In this document: positions 27,425 to 36,623 of the stretch, piece by piece | How positions within the stretch are numbered: the first letter of the stretch is position 1 | How the letters are laid out: each line of letters opens with the position of its first letter | Source of the DNA: JAJUFS01 sp036381175 | GTDB lineage: Bacteria > Pseudomonadota > Gammaproteobacteria > Natronospirales > JAJUFS01 | Direction of reading: 5' to 3' | Length of the DNA: 64,000 bases | NCBI GenBank assembly: GCA_036381175.1 | Contig: DASVDI010000006.1 | Coordinates: 159,424 to 223,423 of the forward strand | The notes under the pieces: generated by a model | Database searches by the model: none | What the model was told of the DNA's origin: nothing | What the model saw: the letters and a program-made list of their open reading frames with translations, nothing else | Translations under genes and position numbers: made by a program

Positions 27425-27718
27425 CTAAATGCGGCCGGCCGCTTCCAGCTGATCCAGCGCGCGACGCAGGATGCCGGCAAGATCGGGCGTGGTGGCGAGA
27501 TAGCGCGCGGTCTGGTCATCAAGCTGGAATTTCGCTTCGATCACGAGCGCCTCCCAGTGCTTGGGCGAATCCTGGTCCTTGCCGAGCCACACCAGCGCCT
27601 TGAGTTCCGCCAGCGCATCTTCAGACATGTGCGCCATTTCGCCGCTGAGCTTGTCCAGATTGCCCGCTTCGGCGTGCTCGATCATCGCTTCGGTTGTTGT
27701 TCGCTTGAGCGCTTTCAT
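27425..27718 (-). CDS. DUF3775-like small protein
   Basis: 97 residues with the DUF3775-like LAELKALVWLGKDQDSPKHWE core and a helical C-terminus (LAGILRRALDQLEAAGRI). The function is unknown. It is the first gene of the operon with TetR, YdjM-like and lipase-like genes (5-nt gap to TetR). Confidence 0.7.
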   Translation of the reverse strand: MKALKRTTTEAMIEHAEAGNLDKLSGEMAHMSEDALAELKALVWLGKDQDSPKHWEALVIEAKFQLDDQTARYLATTPDLAGILRRALDQLEAAGRI

Positions 27719-27816
27719 GGCGCCTCCCCCCGGTTGCCAGATAAAACGTGGATGTCAGGTATAAACAAGGAATGGACCACGAGCAAGCGACGAGTCGCGC
27801 TGCGAGTCGTGATTCG

Positions 27817-28326
27817 TCACATGCCGCTGTCCGCGCCGGGCGTAGTCGCTTTAACGTAGCCTTTCGGCCGGATCGCGACCGAATTCTTGATGACCGTGCA
27901 GCACGCGCCATTCGCGAGATAAAAGCCGTATTCGAATTCCGGTGTTGCGCGGCCTTTCTCGGCGAGCTCCGCGGCGATGGCTTTTTCCTGCTCGGGCGGA
28001 AACTCGAACACGAGTTCGAGATCGCTGCTCCCGCCGCGCTGGAAATCGATGGTCATCGCACGAGTCCAGACCGAATAACCGGGAAAAACGCGCGCACACG
28101 CCATCGCGGCGACGGGATCCGCGAGGGCTGCCTGGTAGCCGCCGAACATCACGCCGCCAGGATTGCGCGAAAAGGTATTCAACGGCAGCTTCATGCGAAC
28201 AAAGCGCCAGTCATCACGAATTTCCAGCACTTTCACGCGCATGAGAAAGAACGGCGGGTACAGTTCGATCTTGCGCTTGTCGGAGACCGCGTTGATCCGC
28301 CACAGCCATCGCATAAATCGGGTCAT
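27817..28326 (-). CDS. DUF4442 hotdog-fold protein
   Basis: 169 residues. The pattern ALADPVAAMACARVFPGYSVWTRAMTIDF and an upstream NPGGVMFGGYQ segment fit a DUF4442/hotdog thioesterase-like domain. No catalytic assignment can be made. It is a single gene divergent from the Mpo1-like gene. Confidence 0.7.
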   Translation of the reverse strand: MTRFMRWLWRINAVSDKRKIELYPPFFLMRVKVLEIRDDWRFVRMKLPLNTFSRNPGGVMFGGYQAALADPVAAMACARVFPGYSVWTRAMTIDFQRGGSSDLELVFEFPPEQEKAIAAELAEKGRATPEFEYGFYLANGACCTVIKNSVAIRPKGYVKATTPGADSGM

Positions 28327-28415
28327 GCAGACTCTCTTGTTTCACGCAGACGCAGCAGGGTACAACGATTCTGTGCGCCTCGCTAAGCTATGCTTTGGCA
28401 TGAAAGGAGTCATTC

Positions 28416-28883
28416 ATGAGAACCGCTGACGACTGGTTTCGCGAATATGGCGAGAGCCATCAGAACCACACGAACAAGGCGCTGCACTGGGTATGCGTGC
28501 CAGCGATCGTGTTCAGCCTCATCGGCCTTTTGTGGTCGCTGCCACGTCCGGAATTTTTCACGAACGTTTCACCGTGGCTGAACTGGGGAACGCTGTTCGT
28601 CGCCGCGGCGATGATTTACTACGCCGTGCTTTCGTTGCCGCTGGCGCTCGGAATGATCATCGTCAGCGCGCTCGTTCTCTGGGGCAATCACGCGCTCGCG
28701 CAACTCGAGACGCCGCTGTGGCAGATCTCGCTGGCGATTTTCGTCATCGCGTGGATCGGGCAGTTCATAGGACACAAGATCGAAGGAAAGAAACCGTCGT
28801 TCTTCAAGGACATTCAGTTCCTGTTGATCGGTCCGATCTGGTTGCTCGGTTTCGTGTATCGCGGGATTGGAATTCGTTATTGA
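28416..28883 (+). CDS. Mpo1-like (DUF962) membrane protein
   Basis: The ATG at 28416 follows AAAGGAG and gives 155 residues. The family start WFREYGESHQNHTNKALHWVCVP and the HKIEGKKPSF segment are present, with four membrane segments. Yeast Mpo1 is a 2-hydroxy fatty acid dioxygenase that uses these histidines; the bacterial role is inferred from the family. Confidence 0.88.
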   Translation: MRTADDWFREYGESHQNHTNKALHWVCVPAIVFSLIGLLWSLPRPEFFTNVSPWLNWGTLFVAAAMIYYAVLSLPLALGMIIVSALVLWGNHALAQLETPLWQISLAIFVIAWIGQFIGHKIEGKKPSFFKDIQFLLIGPIWLLGFVYRGIGIRY

Positions 28884-28893
28884 ATTGTTTTGT

Positions 28894-28925
28894 CCCGCCA
28901 GGAACTGAAGAACGTTCCTGGCGGG
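28894..28925. terminator. Bidirectional hairpin terminator
   Basis: A perfect 12-bp stem, CCCGCCAGGAAC / GTTCCTGGCGGG with an 8-nt loop, lies between the converging Mpo1-like and malic enzyme genes. Confidence 0.8.
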
Positions 28926-28944
28926 CGAAAGCTTTTATCAGAAT

Positions 28945-30282
28945 CTACTCTTCTTCTGCCGTCGCTTCCTCGTCATCATCCGGTGTGATGCCGTGCTTCG
29001 CAGCGAATGCGACTGCCTCGGCGACGGCCTTGTGCACGTCGAGATTCAACGGATCGGGAACGAGTTCGTTGTCGGGCGCAATGAGCGCGAGTGTTTCGGC
29101 GGCGGCGAACAGCATGGCGTCGGTGATTTCGCGCGCACCGGCATCGAGCGCGCCGCGGAACAGGCCGGGAAAACCGAGCACGTTGTTGATGCTCTTGCCG
29201 TCGGCCGCGAAGGCAGCACCCTGCGCGAGGGCAACGCGCGGTTCGATTTCCGGATCGGGATTCGACAACGCGAGAATCAACTGCCCTTCGCGCACCATTT
29301 CAGGCTTGATCAATCCCTTCACGCCGGTTGTCGCCACAACGATGTCGGCCTGCCGCATCAGTTCATCCAGACTGGCGCCTCGACCGCCCATGTCGGCGAG
29401 CATTTCCTTTGCCGATTCGTTCAGGTCTGCGCCCATGACATCGCGTACGCCGTAGCCCATCAGCAGGCGCGAAATGCCGATGCCGGCGGCGCCGAGCCCG
29501 ATCTGCCCGACCACGCAATCTTTCAGTGATCGTCCGACGCGCCGCGTCGCGCTGATGAGCGCGGCCAGCGTCACGACGGCGGTGCCGTGCTGGTCGTCGT
29601 GCAGCACGGGAATGTCGAGGCGTTCGCGCAGCGCGGATTCGATGCGGAAACAGCCGGGTGCTGCGACGTCTTCAAGCTGGATGGCGCCGAAGCTGGGCGC
29701 GATGGAAACAATTACATCGATCATGTGTTCCGGGTCATTGTCATCGAGAAGGATCGGCACGCCGGAAAGATCGGCGAGCTTGGCGAGCAGCGCCGCCTTG
29801 CCTTCCATGACCGGCAACCCGGCAACGGGCCCGATATTGCCGAGGCCAAGAATCGCGCTGCCGTTGGTGATGATGGCAACGGTGTTCTGCCGCGCGGTGT
29901 ACTGCGCGGCGAGCGCAGGATCTTTCTGGATGGCAAGGCAGACGCGCGCAACGCCGGGCGTGTAGATGTCGCGCAATTCCTGCAGGGTTTCGATGGGCAG
30001 CCGCGAAACGGTGCGAATCTTGCCGCCGAGATGGCGATTGAATACGCGGTCCGATTTGCCGAGCATGCGCGCATTCGGCAGCGCCGCAATTTTTTCGCCC
30101 ACGTTGACGTAGGCGTCCTCGTCCATTTCCAGCGTGATTTCCCAGATGGTCTTGTCCTGGTCGCGTCGCACCGCGTCAAGATTTTCGACGACCAGTCCGC
30201 AATCGCCGATCACCTGGAGGATTTTTGCCAGCGAACCCGCCTTGTGCTGGGACTCGACGAGGAGAATTTCGGGAATCTTCAT
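28945..30282 (-). CDS. Malic enzyme with N-terminal ACT domain
   Basis: 445 residues that should convert malate to pyruvate and CO2 with reduction of NAD(P). Residues 1-75 form an ACT domain (ILLVESQHKAGSLAKILQVI), likely an allosteric site. The malic core follows: YTPGVARVC, the Lys-containing EGKAALL, AIQLEDVAAP and HDDQHGTAVV, then a Rossmann domain (GQIGLGAAGIG). The tail is acidic. Position 181 onward reads LLDDNDPE, differing from the usual LDTxDPD. Cofactor choice is undecided. Confidence 0.9.
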   Translation of the reverse strand: MKIPEILLVESQHKAGSLAKILQVIGDCGLVVENLDAVRRDQDKTIWEITLEMDEDAYVNVGEKIAALPNARMLGKSDRVFNRHLGGKIRTVSRLPIETLQELRDIYTPGVARVCLAIQKDPALAAQYTARQNTVAIITNGSAILGLGNIGPVAGLPVMEGKAALLAKLADLSGVPILLDDNDPEHMIDVIVSIAPSFGAIQLEDVAAPGCFRIESALRERLDIPVLHDDQHGTAVVTLAALISATRRVGRSLKDCVVGQIGLGAAGIGISRLLMGYGVRDVMGADLNESAKEMLADMGGRGASLDELMRQADIVVATTGVKGLIKPEMVREGQLILALSNPDPEIEPRVALAQGAAFAADGKSINNVLGFPGLFRGALDAGAREITDAMLFAAAETLALIAPDNELVPDPLNLDVHKAVAEAVAFAAKHGITPDDDEEATAEEE

Positions 30283-30503
30283 GTTTTTTGCACAAAGTCA
30301 CGTTAAGTACGAGGGGCGGCAAGTTTGACGCGACAGCTCACGTCTAACAAGGCGAAACGCCGGTTTCCTGCGGATTCGCGCATGGATGCCCACCTCCATT
30401 CAACTTATAATCCGCTGCCGCCGAGCAGCCCTTGGGGCCGACTCGCCGGTTTCTCGTGTGGAGACGACATTTCCGCTCCACGTATCCCGCAAGGAGGGAT
30501 CAG

Positions 30504-32561
30504 ATGCACCGAATTTTTCGGCCAGTTCTGTTGGCCAGTCCTGCTCTTTTGGCCGGCATGGGCCTGCTGCTCGGCGCGCCCGCCGCGCATGCCGCAGATT
30601 ACATACTCGATGGCCAGGCGGGGATCGGCGGCGCGGGGGCCGGCAGTACCGAACAGCCGGCGAAGGATTTCGACGCCCTCACACCGGCGATCGCTGCGGC
30701 ACCCGAACACCATCGCGCGCTGATTGTCTGGTCCGCCGATGACGCGGGCGCTGTTGCCGGCAACGACGACGACAAGCTGCATGTCGTCGATGACGAATTC
30801 GAGATTTTCGGTCGGTTCGTGAACACGAGCACGCTGGATGTCGAATCCGCCGTCGGACGAATTTCCGTCATGGGCAATGACCTCGAGAGCGAGAAGGCGT
30901 CACGGCAGGATTTCGACGCCACGAATCCGTCGGTCGCCTGGAATCCGGTTGCCGAAGAATTCCTGATCGTATGGCAGGGCGACGACGACACGGCGCCGCT
31001 CGTGGATGACGAGTTCGAGATTTTCGGACAGCGCATGAACATCGACGGCGAAGTCGTTGGCGAACGGCTGCGAATTTCCATCATGGGCGACGACGCCGCA
31101 ACGGACGCCGCGCAACGCCAGGCATTCGGCGCGGCGCATCCCGTCGTGACCGTCAATCCGACGACCGGCGACTATCTTGTCGTTTGGCATGGCGACTCGG
31201 ATTCGGCGCCGCTGGTCGACAATGAACTGGAAGTGTTTGGCCGCTTGCTCGGCGTGGACGGTGTCGCGACCGGACCGCAAATCCGGATTTCCTTTGCGGG
31301 CAGCGATGGAAACGCGACATACGATGCCATCGCGCCGGATGTTGTTTTCAACCCGGTGTCCGGCAGCTATGTCGTTGCGTGGCAGGCCGATGGGAACGCG
31401 GCGGGCCTGGTGGATGGTGAAAACGAAATCTTCCTGCAGCAGGTCAGCGCCAGCGGCGCAATCGTCAATGCGCCAGTCACGGTTTCAACGATGGGACCGG
31501 CGAGCAACGCGGAATTTGACGCGATCGCGCCAACGCTGGCGGTCAATCCGTCAACCGGTGCGCTGCTTGTTGCGTGGCACGGCGATACGGATGCTGGCGC
31601 GCTCGTCGACAACGAAATGGAAATCTTCGCGCGTATCTTCGACATGAACGCTGCGCCGCTGGGTTCGCAGTTCCGTGTCTCGACGATGGGATCGGACAGC
31701 GAGACAGACGCCGCGAAACGTGCGCTGTTCGGCGCCGGTGACGCGAGCGCCGAGTGGAGCGAAAGCGATCAACGTTTCCTGGTTGCCTGGCGTGGCGATA
31801 CGGACATGGAAATCGAAGCGGAAGACGCCGACGGCGACCCCTTGCATCTCGTCGATGACGAATTCGAAATCTTCGGGCGCTTCGTGACAACCGACGGCGC
31901 GCAACCCGAATCGCAGTTTCGAATTTCCGTTCAGGGCAGTGACGCAACCGAAGACGCCGAGGCGCGCGAAGCGTTCGGTGCAGATCAGCCCGCCATCAAA
32001 TTCGCGAACGGCGTGCTGTTGACAGCATGGAGTGGCGATTCCAGTACAGACGGCAGCAGCAACGATCAGCTGCAGATCTTTGCCGCACGAATCGCGATGA
32101 ATGCGGTGGAACTGAGCCTGGCCGGCGACGGCAGTTACGAGCAGCCGACGGTTCCCGATCCGATCCGCGTGGGCATGGTGCTGACCAACAGCGGTGACAT
32201 CACGGCCGAGGGGGTTGCCGTTCGCGTATCGATGACAACAGAGTTTCCTTACACGCTGGAAGGCTGCGAATCCGTGGTTGACGACAATACCTGCATCCTT
32301 GGGGATATCCCGGCGGATGGAACGGCGAACTTTGCCGTCATTCTCGAGACCGATCACCTGGCGATCGAGGACGAACTGGGCACGGATCTGTCGTTCAGCA
32401 CGGTTGCCGAGACCGCGATCGACAATGTTTCCTCTTCCAGCCCGGGCTTTTTCGTCGGTGCGAAACTGAAGCTTGCGGGCGGCAGCGGATCGCTCGGCGG
32501 GTTCTGGCTGTTGCTGCTGGCACTTGCACCGCTGGCGACGATCGCGCGACGACGTCGTTGA
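30504..32561 (+). CDS. Secreted seven-repeat (beta-propeller-like) protein with GlyGly-CTERM-type anchor
   Basis: The ATG at 30504 follows AAGGAGG and gives 685 residues. A signal peptide (cut at AHA-AD) is followed by about seven ~70-residue units. Each contains an ...LLVxWxGD core and an acidic VDDEFEIFG-like motif, then RISxMGxD. A CARDB/DUF11-like domain lies at ~535-645. The C-terminus (GGSGSLGG, a hydrophobic helix, then RRRR) matches GlyGly-CTERM sorting signals cut by rhombosortase. It is likely surface-anchored; the acidic loops may bind calcium. No rhombosortase gene is in the window. A TATAAT at 30406 is a possible -10. Confidence 0.85.
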   Translation: MHRIFRPVLLASPALLAGMGLLLGAPAAHAADYILDGQAGIGGAGAGSTEQPAKDFDALTPAIAAAPEHHRALIVWSADDAGAVAGNDDDKLHVVDDEFEIFGRFVNTSTLDVESAVGRISVMGNDLESEKASRQDFDATNPSVAWNPVAEEFLIVWQGDDDTAPLVDDEFEIFGQRMNIDGEVVGERLRISIMGDDAATDAAQRQAFGAAHPVVTVNPTTGDYLVVWHGDSDSAPLVDNELEVFGRLLGVDGVATGPQIRISFAGSDGNATYDAIAPDVVFNPVSGSYVVAWQADGNAAGLVDGENEIFLQQVSASGAIVNAPVTVSTMGPASNAEFDAIAPTLAVNPSTGALLVAWHGDTDAGALVDNEMEIFARIFDMNAAPLGSQFRVSTMGSDSETDAAKRALFGAGDASAEWSESDQRFLVAWRGDTDMEIEAEDADGDPLHLVDDEFEIFGRFVTTDGAQPESQFRISVQGSDATEDAEAREAFGADQPAIKFANGVLLTAWSGDSSTDGSSNDQLQIFAARIAMNAVELSLAGDGSYEQPTVPDPIRVGMVLTNSGDITAEGVAVRVSMTTEFPYTLEGCESVVDDNTCILGDIPADGTANFAVILETDHLAIEDELGTDLSFSTVAETAIDNVSSSSPGFFVGAKLKLAGGSGSLGGFWLLLLALAPLATIARRRR

Positions 32562-32581
32562 AACTGAAACGTTGAAACGTC

Positions 32582-32610
32582 AAACGGCCGGTTTTCACCG
32601 GCCGTTTTTT
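32582..32610 (+). terminator. Rho-independent terminator
   Basis: AAACGGCCGG, loop ttttca, CCGGCCGTTT and a T-run. It ends the repeat-protein gene, and the PaiB-like gene converges on it. Confidence 0.85.
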
Positions 32611-32622
32611 ATTCTGGATCGT

Positions 32623-33225
32623 TCAGTCTGCGGGCGCGAGCGACTCCAGCCATTGTCGCAATGACGGTGCGGTTTCGGATCGCAGGGCCTGGAAAGTCTT
32701 TTCCTGCAATTCCCGCGGATCGTTGCGACCAAGCTTGAAACGCCCCTGGATCTTTTCCAGTGACACTTCAAACGCGACGATGCCGTTTTGCAGCGCTCGC
32801 AATTTTTGTTCCTGGCTCGCGAGATACGCCACGGTGTTGTCTTTCTCCATCACGCGCACCATGTCGCAAAGAAACTGCCATGTTGCCGCTTCGCCATCGA
32901 TGCGCACCGCAGAACCGGTGACATGCACGTTGACGTAATTCCATGTCGGTACGTCATCGTTGTCGTTGAGCTGCGGTGAAATGTAGGCGTGCGGTCCGTG
33001 GAAGATCACGTCGACTTCGCGGCCGTCGAACCACTCCGCCTGCGGATTCCGGCGCGCGACATGACCGCGCAACATGCGCCGCTCGCGGTCGAGAAGAAAC
33101 GGCGTGAACGCGACCTGCAAACCCGTGCCAGATCGCACCAGCAATGTCGCGTGCCGGATCGCTTCAATGGCATCGAAAAGGCGCGCTTCATCAAACTCGG
33201 TGTGATACGGCGGCGGGTAGCTCAC
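32623..33225 (-). CDS. PaiB-family FMN-binding protein
   Basis: 200 residues from a GTG start at 33225 with GAAGGAA upstream. Family motifs are LRGHVARRNPQAEWF, VIFHGPHAYISP and VPTWNYVNVHVTG (around residues 52-106). PaiB is described as a repressor of sporulation and protease genes in Bacillus; the fold is a flavin split barrel. In this organism the role is unknown. Confidence 0.88.
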   Translation of the reverse strand: MSYPPPYHTEFDEARLFDAIEAIRHATLLVRSGTGLQVAFTPFLLDRERRMLRGHVARRNPQAEWFDGREVDVIFHGPHAYISPQLNDNDDVPTWNYVNVHVTGSAVRIDGEAATWQFLCDMVRVMEKDNTVAYLASQEQKLRALQNGIVAFEVSLEKIQGRFKLGRNDPRELQEKTFQALRSETAPSLRQWLESLAPAD

Positions 33226-33244
33226 AGTGCATTCCTTCGCCGGA

Positions 33245-34141
33245 TCACTCGCGCCCTTGCAGGATATTCACCGGCGCGTACTGATCGGTCAGCACGGTTG
33301 CATCGCGATTCCAGTCAACCTCGTCGGTGCTGCTTTCGGCGAGCCACTCGGGCGTAAACCCGAACGCCTCGTAGCGTGATGCGTCCATCGGTTCCGCCGC
33401 CGCGATCAGTTCACCGCGACTGACCGGTTCCATGTTGCCCGTAAGAATGATGCGGTTGCCGGCGTTCTGCTTGACGTTGAGGAGCCAGCCGAACGCCGCT
33501 TCATACGTTGCGGATTCGTTGTGATAAAGCTGGCTGACGGAAAAGGTGTTCGCCACCAGCACGCCGTCGTCGCTGAGAATCTTCCGGCATTCTTCCAGCC
33601 ATTCCTTCGTCATCAGGTGCGCGGGAATGTAATCGCCATTGAACGCATCCAGCACGATGTAATCGTATTCCTGGCCGAATATGCCGGCCTGTTTCACGAA
33701 CACGCGCGCGTCCTTTACCGTGACATCAACATTGCCACCTTCCTTGAAGCCGAAGAAACGTTCAGCGACGTCAACCACGGCAGGATCGATTTCAACCACA
33801 TCTATCTGCGCGTCGGGAAAGAGCGTGTCGAACGTACGCGGAATGGATCCGCCGCCGAGCCCGACCACCAGGATGCGTTCGGGCTGCGGATTCACAAGCA
33901 GGCCGACAAAGCTCATGCGCGTGTAATCGAATACGAGCTCGTCCGGATCATCCTTGAACTGGCAGCTCTGCTGCGAGGTGTAGTAGCCGCGCGATGCGAA
34001 CTGCATGCAGATCATTTCACCGTCGTCGGTCACGGTGATGTTCCGGTACAGCGAGCGCTTGCTGTAGATGACATCGGGCGCTGCCTGCGCGACGCCAACG
34101 ATGGAGAGCAGCGCAACGATGATCAGGTGCTTGATATGCAT
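33245..34141 (-). CDS. Spermidine-synthase-like methyltransferase fold with signal peptide
   Basis: 298 residues. The N-terminus (MHIKHLIIVALLSIVGVAQA-AP) is a clear signal peptide. The body is a spermidine-synthase-type Rossmann domain: VVGLGGGSIPRTF and VVEIDPAVVDVAE are nucleotide-binding motifs, and IVLDAFNGDYIPAHL lines the active site. In many bacteria this domain is fused to a membrane domain; here the membrane part is a separate gene ending 1 nt upstream. An exported SAM-like enzyme is odd, since the co-substrate is cytosolic. Substrates are unknown. Confidence 0.85.
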   Translation of the reverse strand: MHIKHLIIVALLSIVGVAQAAPDVIYSKRSLYRNITVTDDGEMICMQFASRGYYTSQQSCQFKDDPDELVFDYTRMSFVGLLVNPQPERILVVGLGGGSIPRTFDTLFPDAQIDVVEIDPAVVDVAERFFGFKEGGNVDVTVKDARVFVKQAGIFGQEYDYIVLDAFNGDYIPAHLMTKEWLEECRKILSDDGVLVANTFSVSQLYHNESATYEAAFGWLLNVKQNAGNRIILTGNMEPVSRGELIAAAEPMDASRYEAFGFTPEWLAESSTDEVDWNRDATVLTDQYAPVNILQGRE

Positions 34142-34762
34142 TCAGGCCTCCACGGCAAGCGCGCGCCGGCCGAGTGCTGCGGACGCGGCAAGCGCTGACG
34201 CGCCGCATAGCGCGAGCACGCCGGCGAGCAGGAAAAGGATGGTATTCACTTCAAACCAGAGTACGAAATAAAACGATGTCATCAACACGCCGGCAGCGGA
34301 GCCGGCCGTGGAAACGAAATACAACCGGCCCGCGACCGATCCCGAGTGATGCGTGTTGTGCACCAGCAACCGGACCGCGTACGGCGAGATGATTCCCATG
34401 GCTACGGTCGGCAGGAAGAACAATCCAGTCGCCGCCAGCAGCGATCCGTAGCGCACGTCCATCATCTGCATGAATACCCATTCCATCAGCGGATTCGCGA
34501 TCCACGCCATCGGCAGGACAGCGATTGCGCAGAACAGGAACAGCCCGCCGAACTTCGTCAGCGACGGACGCCGCAGGCTGAGCTGGCCGCCGATCAGGTA
34601 ACCGATGGACAAGGCAACCATGAAGATGGTGATGATCGATCCCCAGACGTAGATCGAGGAGCCGAAGAACGGCGCCATGATGCGTCCGCCCAGCATTTCG
34701 ATCGACATGATGGAAAAGCCGCCGGCGAAGGCCAGCAGGAAAACGAAGAGTGCGTAAACCAT
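34142..34762 (-). CDS. Membrane half of a split spermidine-synthase-like protein
   Basis: 206 residues with about six membrane segments. Typical start features of fused synthase membrane domains are present: EMLGGRIMAPFFGSSIYVWGS (part of the first segments), SIGYLIGGQLSLRRPS and GIISPYAVRLL. It is followed 1 nt later by the synthase-like domain gene, so both make up one functional unit that is commonly encoded as a fusion. Confidence 0.85.
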   Translation of the reverse strand: MVYALFVFLLAFAGGFSIMSIEMLGGRIMAPFFGSSIYVWGSIITIFMVALSIGYLIGGQLSLRRPSLTKFGGLFLFCAIAVLPMAWIANPLMEWVFMQMMDVRYGSLLAATGLFFLPTVAMGIISPYAVRLLVHNTHHSGSVAGRLYFVSTAGSAAGVLMTSFYFVLWFEVNTILFLLAGVLALCGASALAASAALGRRALAVEA

Positions 34763-34922
34763 GAGTCTCCCATGCGTCCTGACGCTGCCGGTCCGCTGAT
34801 TTCAACGGGCCGGTAAGGTATTATTGGCCGCTTTCGCGGAGCCATCCGCCGGGCGATTCATGCCACGGCGGCTTTCGCATTCTGCAAGCAACATACCCGA
34901 ATTTGAAGGCTGGAGAATACAC

Positions 34923-36083
34923 GTGCCGATCAACCCGATGGATTTTTACGACGTCCGTTCGCTGCTCGATGAAGAAGAACGGATGGTGCAGGACACCGTG
35001 GGCCGTTTCGTGGATGAAAAAATCCTGCCCATCATTTCCGAGTGCTTCGAGAACGGCCGCTTTCCGAAAGAACTCGTTCCCGAAATCGCGGAACTCGGCC
35101 TGTTCGGCTCCTCCATCGAAGGTTACGAATGCGCCGGCCTCAATTCGGTTGCATACGGTCTCATCTGCCAGGAACTCGAGCGCGGCGATTCCGGCATTCG
35201 TTCGTTCGTCTCCGTGCAATCCTCGCTGTGCATGTATCCGATCTACGCCTTCGGCTCCGAGGAGCAGAAACAGAAATGGCTGCCGCCGATGGCGCGCGGC
35301 GAAGTCATCGGCTGCTTCGGCCTCACCGAACCGCACGGCGGCTCCGATCCTTCCAACATGAAGACACACGCGAAGAAGAAAGGTTCGGACTGGGTGCTGA
35401 ACGGCGCGAAGATGTGGATCACGAACGGTTCCATTGCGGACATCGCCGTTGTCTGGGCCAGTACCTCCGACGGCGTGCAGGGTTTCATCGTCGAGAAAGG
35501 CATGAAAGGTTTCGAGGCGCCGGAAGTGCATCACAAGATGTCATTGCGCGCGTCGGTGACTTCCGCGCTTTATTTCGATGACGTCGTCGTTCCCGAAGCG
35601 AATCGCCTGCCGAACGTGAAAGGCCTTAAAGGTCCGCTCTCCTGCCTCACGCAGGCGCGCTACGGCATCACCTGGGGCGGCATCGGAGCGGCGCAGGCCT
35701 GCCTGCAGGAAGCACTCGATTACACGAGCGAACGTGTGCTGTTCGGCAAGAGCGTCGATCACAAGCAAATCGTGCAGCTGCGTCTCGCCGACATGTCACG
35801 CCGCATCACGCAGGCACAGTTGATGTCGCTGCAACTGGGTCGAATGAAAGATGCAGGCTCGCTTGAACCGTCACACGTTTCCATGGCGAAGTGGAACAAC
35901 ATCCGCATGGCGATCGACATCGCGCGCGACACGCGTGACCTGCTCGGTGGCGCCGGCATCACGCTGGAACACAACGCGATCCGTCATGCGCTGAACCTGG
36001 AATCGGTGATCACGTATGAAGGTACGGAGACGGTGCACCAGTTGATCATCGGGAAGGAATTGACCGGGAAATCGGCGTTCTGA
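34923..36083 (+). CDS. gcdH: Glutaryl-CoA dehydrogenase (acyl-CoA dehydrogenase family)
   Basis: GTG 34923 follows GGAG and gives 386 residues; the ATG at 34938 is possible. It is an FAD flavoprotein of lysine/tryptophan catabolism. Motifs are FGLTEPHGGSDPSNM, MWITNGSIADIAVVWA, the FAD loop RYGITWGGIGAAQ and the terminal TYEGTETVHQLIIG with catalytic Glu366. Conservation is closest to GcdH, which both oxidises and decarboxylates glutaryl-CoA; another acyl-CoA dehydrogenase is possible. A small secreted-protein gene follows 5 nt later. Confidence 0.85.
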   Translation: MPINPMDFYDVRSLLDEEERMVQDTVGRFVDEKILPIISECFENGRFPKELVPEIAELGLFGSSIEGYECAGLNSVAYGLICQELERGDSGIRSFVSVQSSLCMYPIYAFGSEEQKQKWLPPMARGEVIGCFGLTEPHGGSDPSNMKTHAKKKGSDWVLNGAKMWITNGSIADIAVVWASTSDGVQGFIVEKGMKGFEAPEVHHKMSLRASVTSALYFDDVVVPEANRLPNVKGLKGPLSCLTQARYGITWGGIGAAQACLQEALDYTSERVLFGKSVDHKQIVQLRLADMSRRITQAQLMSLQLGRMKDAGSLEPSHVSMAKWNNIRMAIDIARDTRDLLGGAGITLEHNAIRHALNLESVITYEGTETVHQLIIGKELTGKSAF

Positions 36084-36088
36084 CTGCC

Positions 36089-36547
36089 ATGAAGATCGTC
36101 TCAGCCGCATTACTGGCATTGGTACTAACGACGCCCGCTGTCCATTCGTCTGAAACAATTATTTCAGAGCCAGCACTGGAATCACTTCTACAGACTCAGC
36201 GAATCGGGATGCCGTCAACCGAGACGATGACTCGGGAGCTGTGTGTTGCGAAGGGGAAGTGCTTCGAATTTCAGTTCGTCGTCTCAAGTAAGGGTAACGG
36301 CGTTCTCTCATTTCCCGGCGGCTGGATACGAATTTACGACAGTCACGCGGAAGGCGACGAAACACCGCCCGGCTTGCTCGCGAATGAGCTTGTGGACGTC
36401 AACGACGATGGGTTCAAGGATTTAAGGACAGCATTGGTGACGTTCAACTTCGACCCGAAACAGAACTGCTTTATTCCACCAACTGACCCGATCGTACCGG
36501 TAACATTTTCACGTGCTCCATGCGACGGTCAGATGAATAGCCTTTGA
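36089..36547 (+). CDS. Secreted hypothetical protein with an EF-hand-like motif
   Basis: 152 residues, starting 5 nt after gcdH. A signal peptide (cut near VHS-SE) is present. Four cysteines in the mature part could form disulfides. DVNDDGFKDL near residue 110 resembles a calcium-binding EF-hand or dockerin loop. No family was recognised. The DNA is AT-richer than its neighbours and may be newly acquired. Confidence 0.6.
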   Translation: MKIVSAALLALVLTTPAVHSSETIISEPALESLLQTQRIGMPSTETMTRELCVAKGKCFEFQFVVSSKGNGVLSFPGGWIRIYDSHAEGDETPPGLLANELVDVNDDGFKDLRTALVTFNFDPKQNCFIPPTDPIVPVTFSRAPCDGQMNSL

Positions 36548-36623
36548 CGCGGGTCGCACTCCACGATATATCGGCGTCAATTTCGCTGTCCCAATTGAAT
36601 ACCTAGTGAATCAGATCTAATCA

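Noticed and set aside
30412..30503. Riboswitch in the leader of the repeat protein
   Set aside because: Only a short GTGGAG/CTCCAC stem with a 12-nt loop is present; nothing matches a known c-di-GMP or other aptamer.
36559..36623. Possible RNA element before the E1 gene
   Set aside because: No conserved stem or riboswitch pattern was seen; only short AT-rich sequence without a Shine-Dalgarno.
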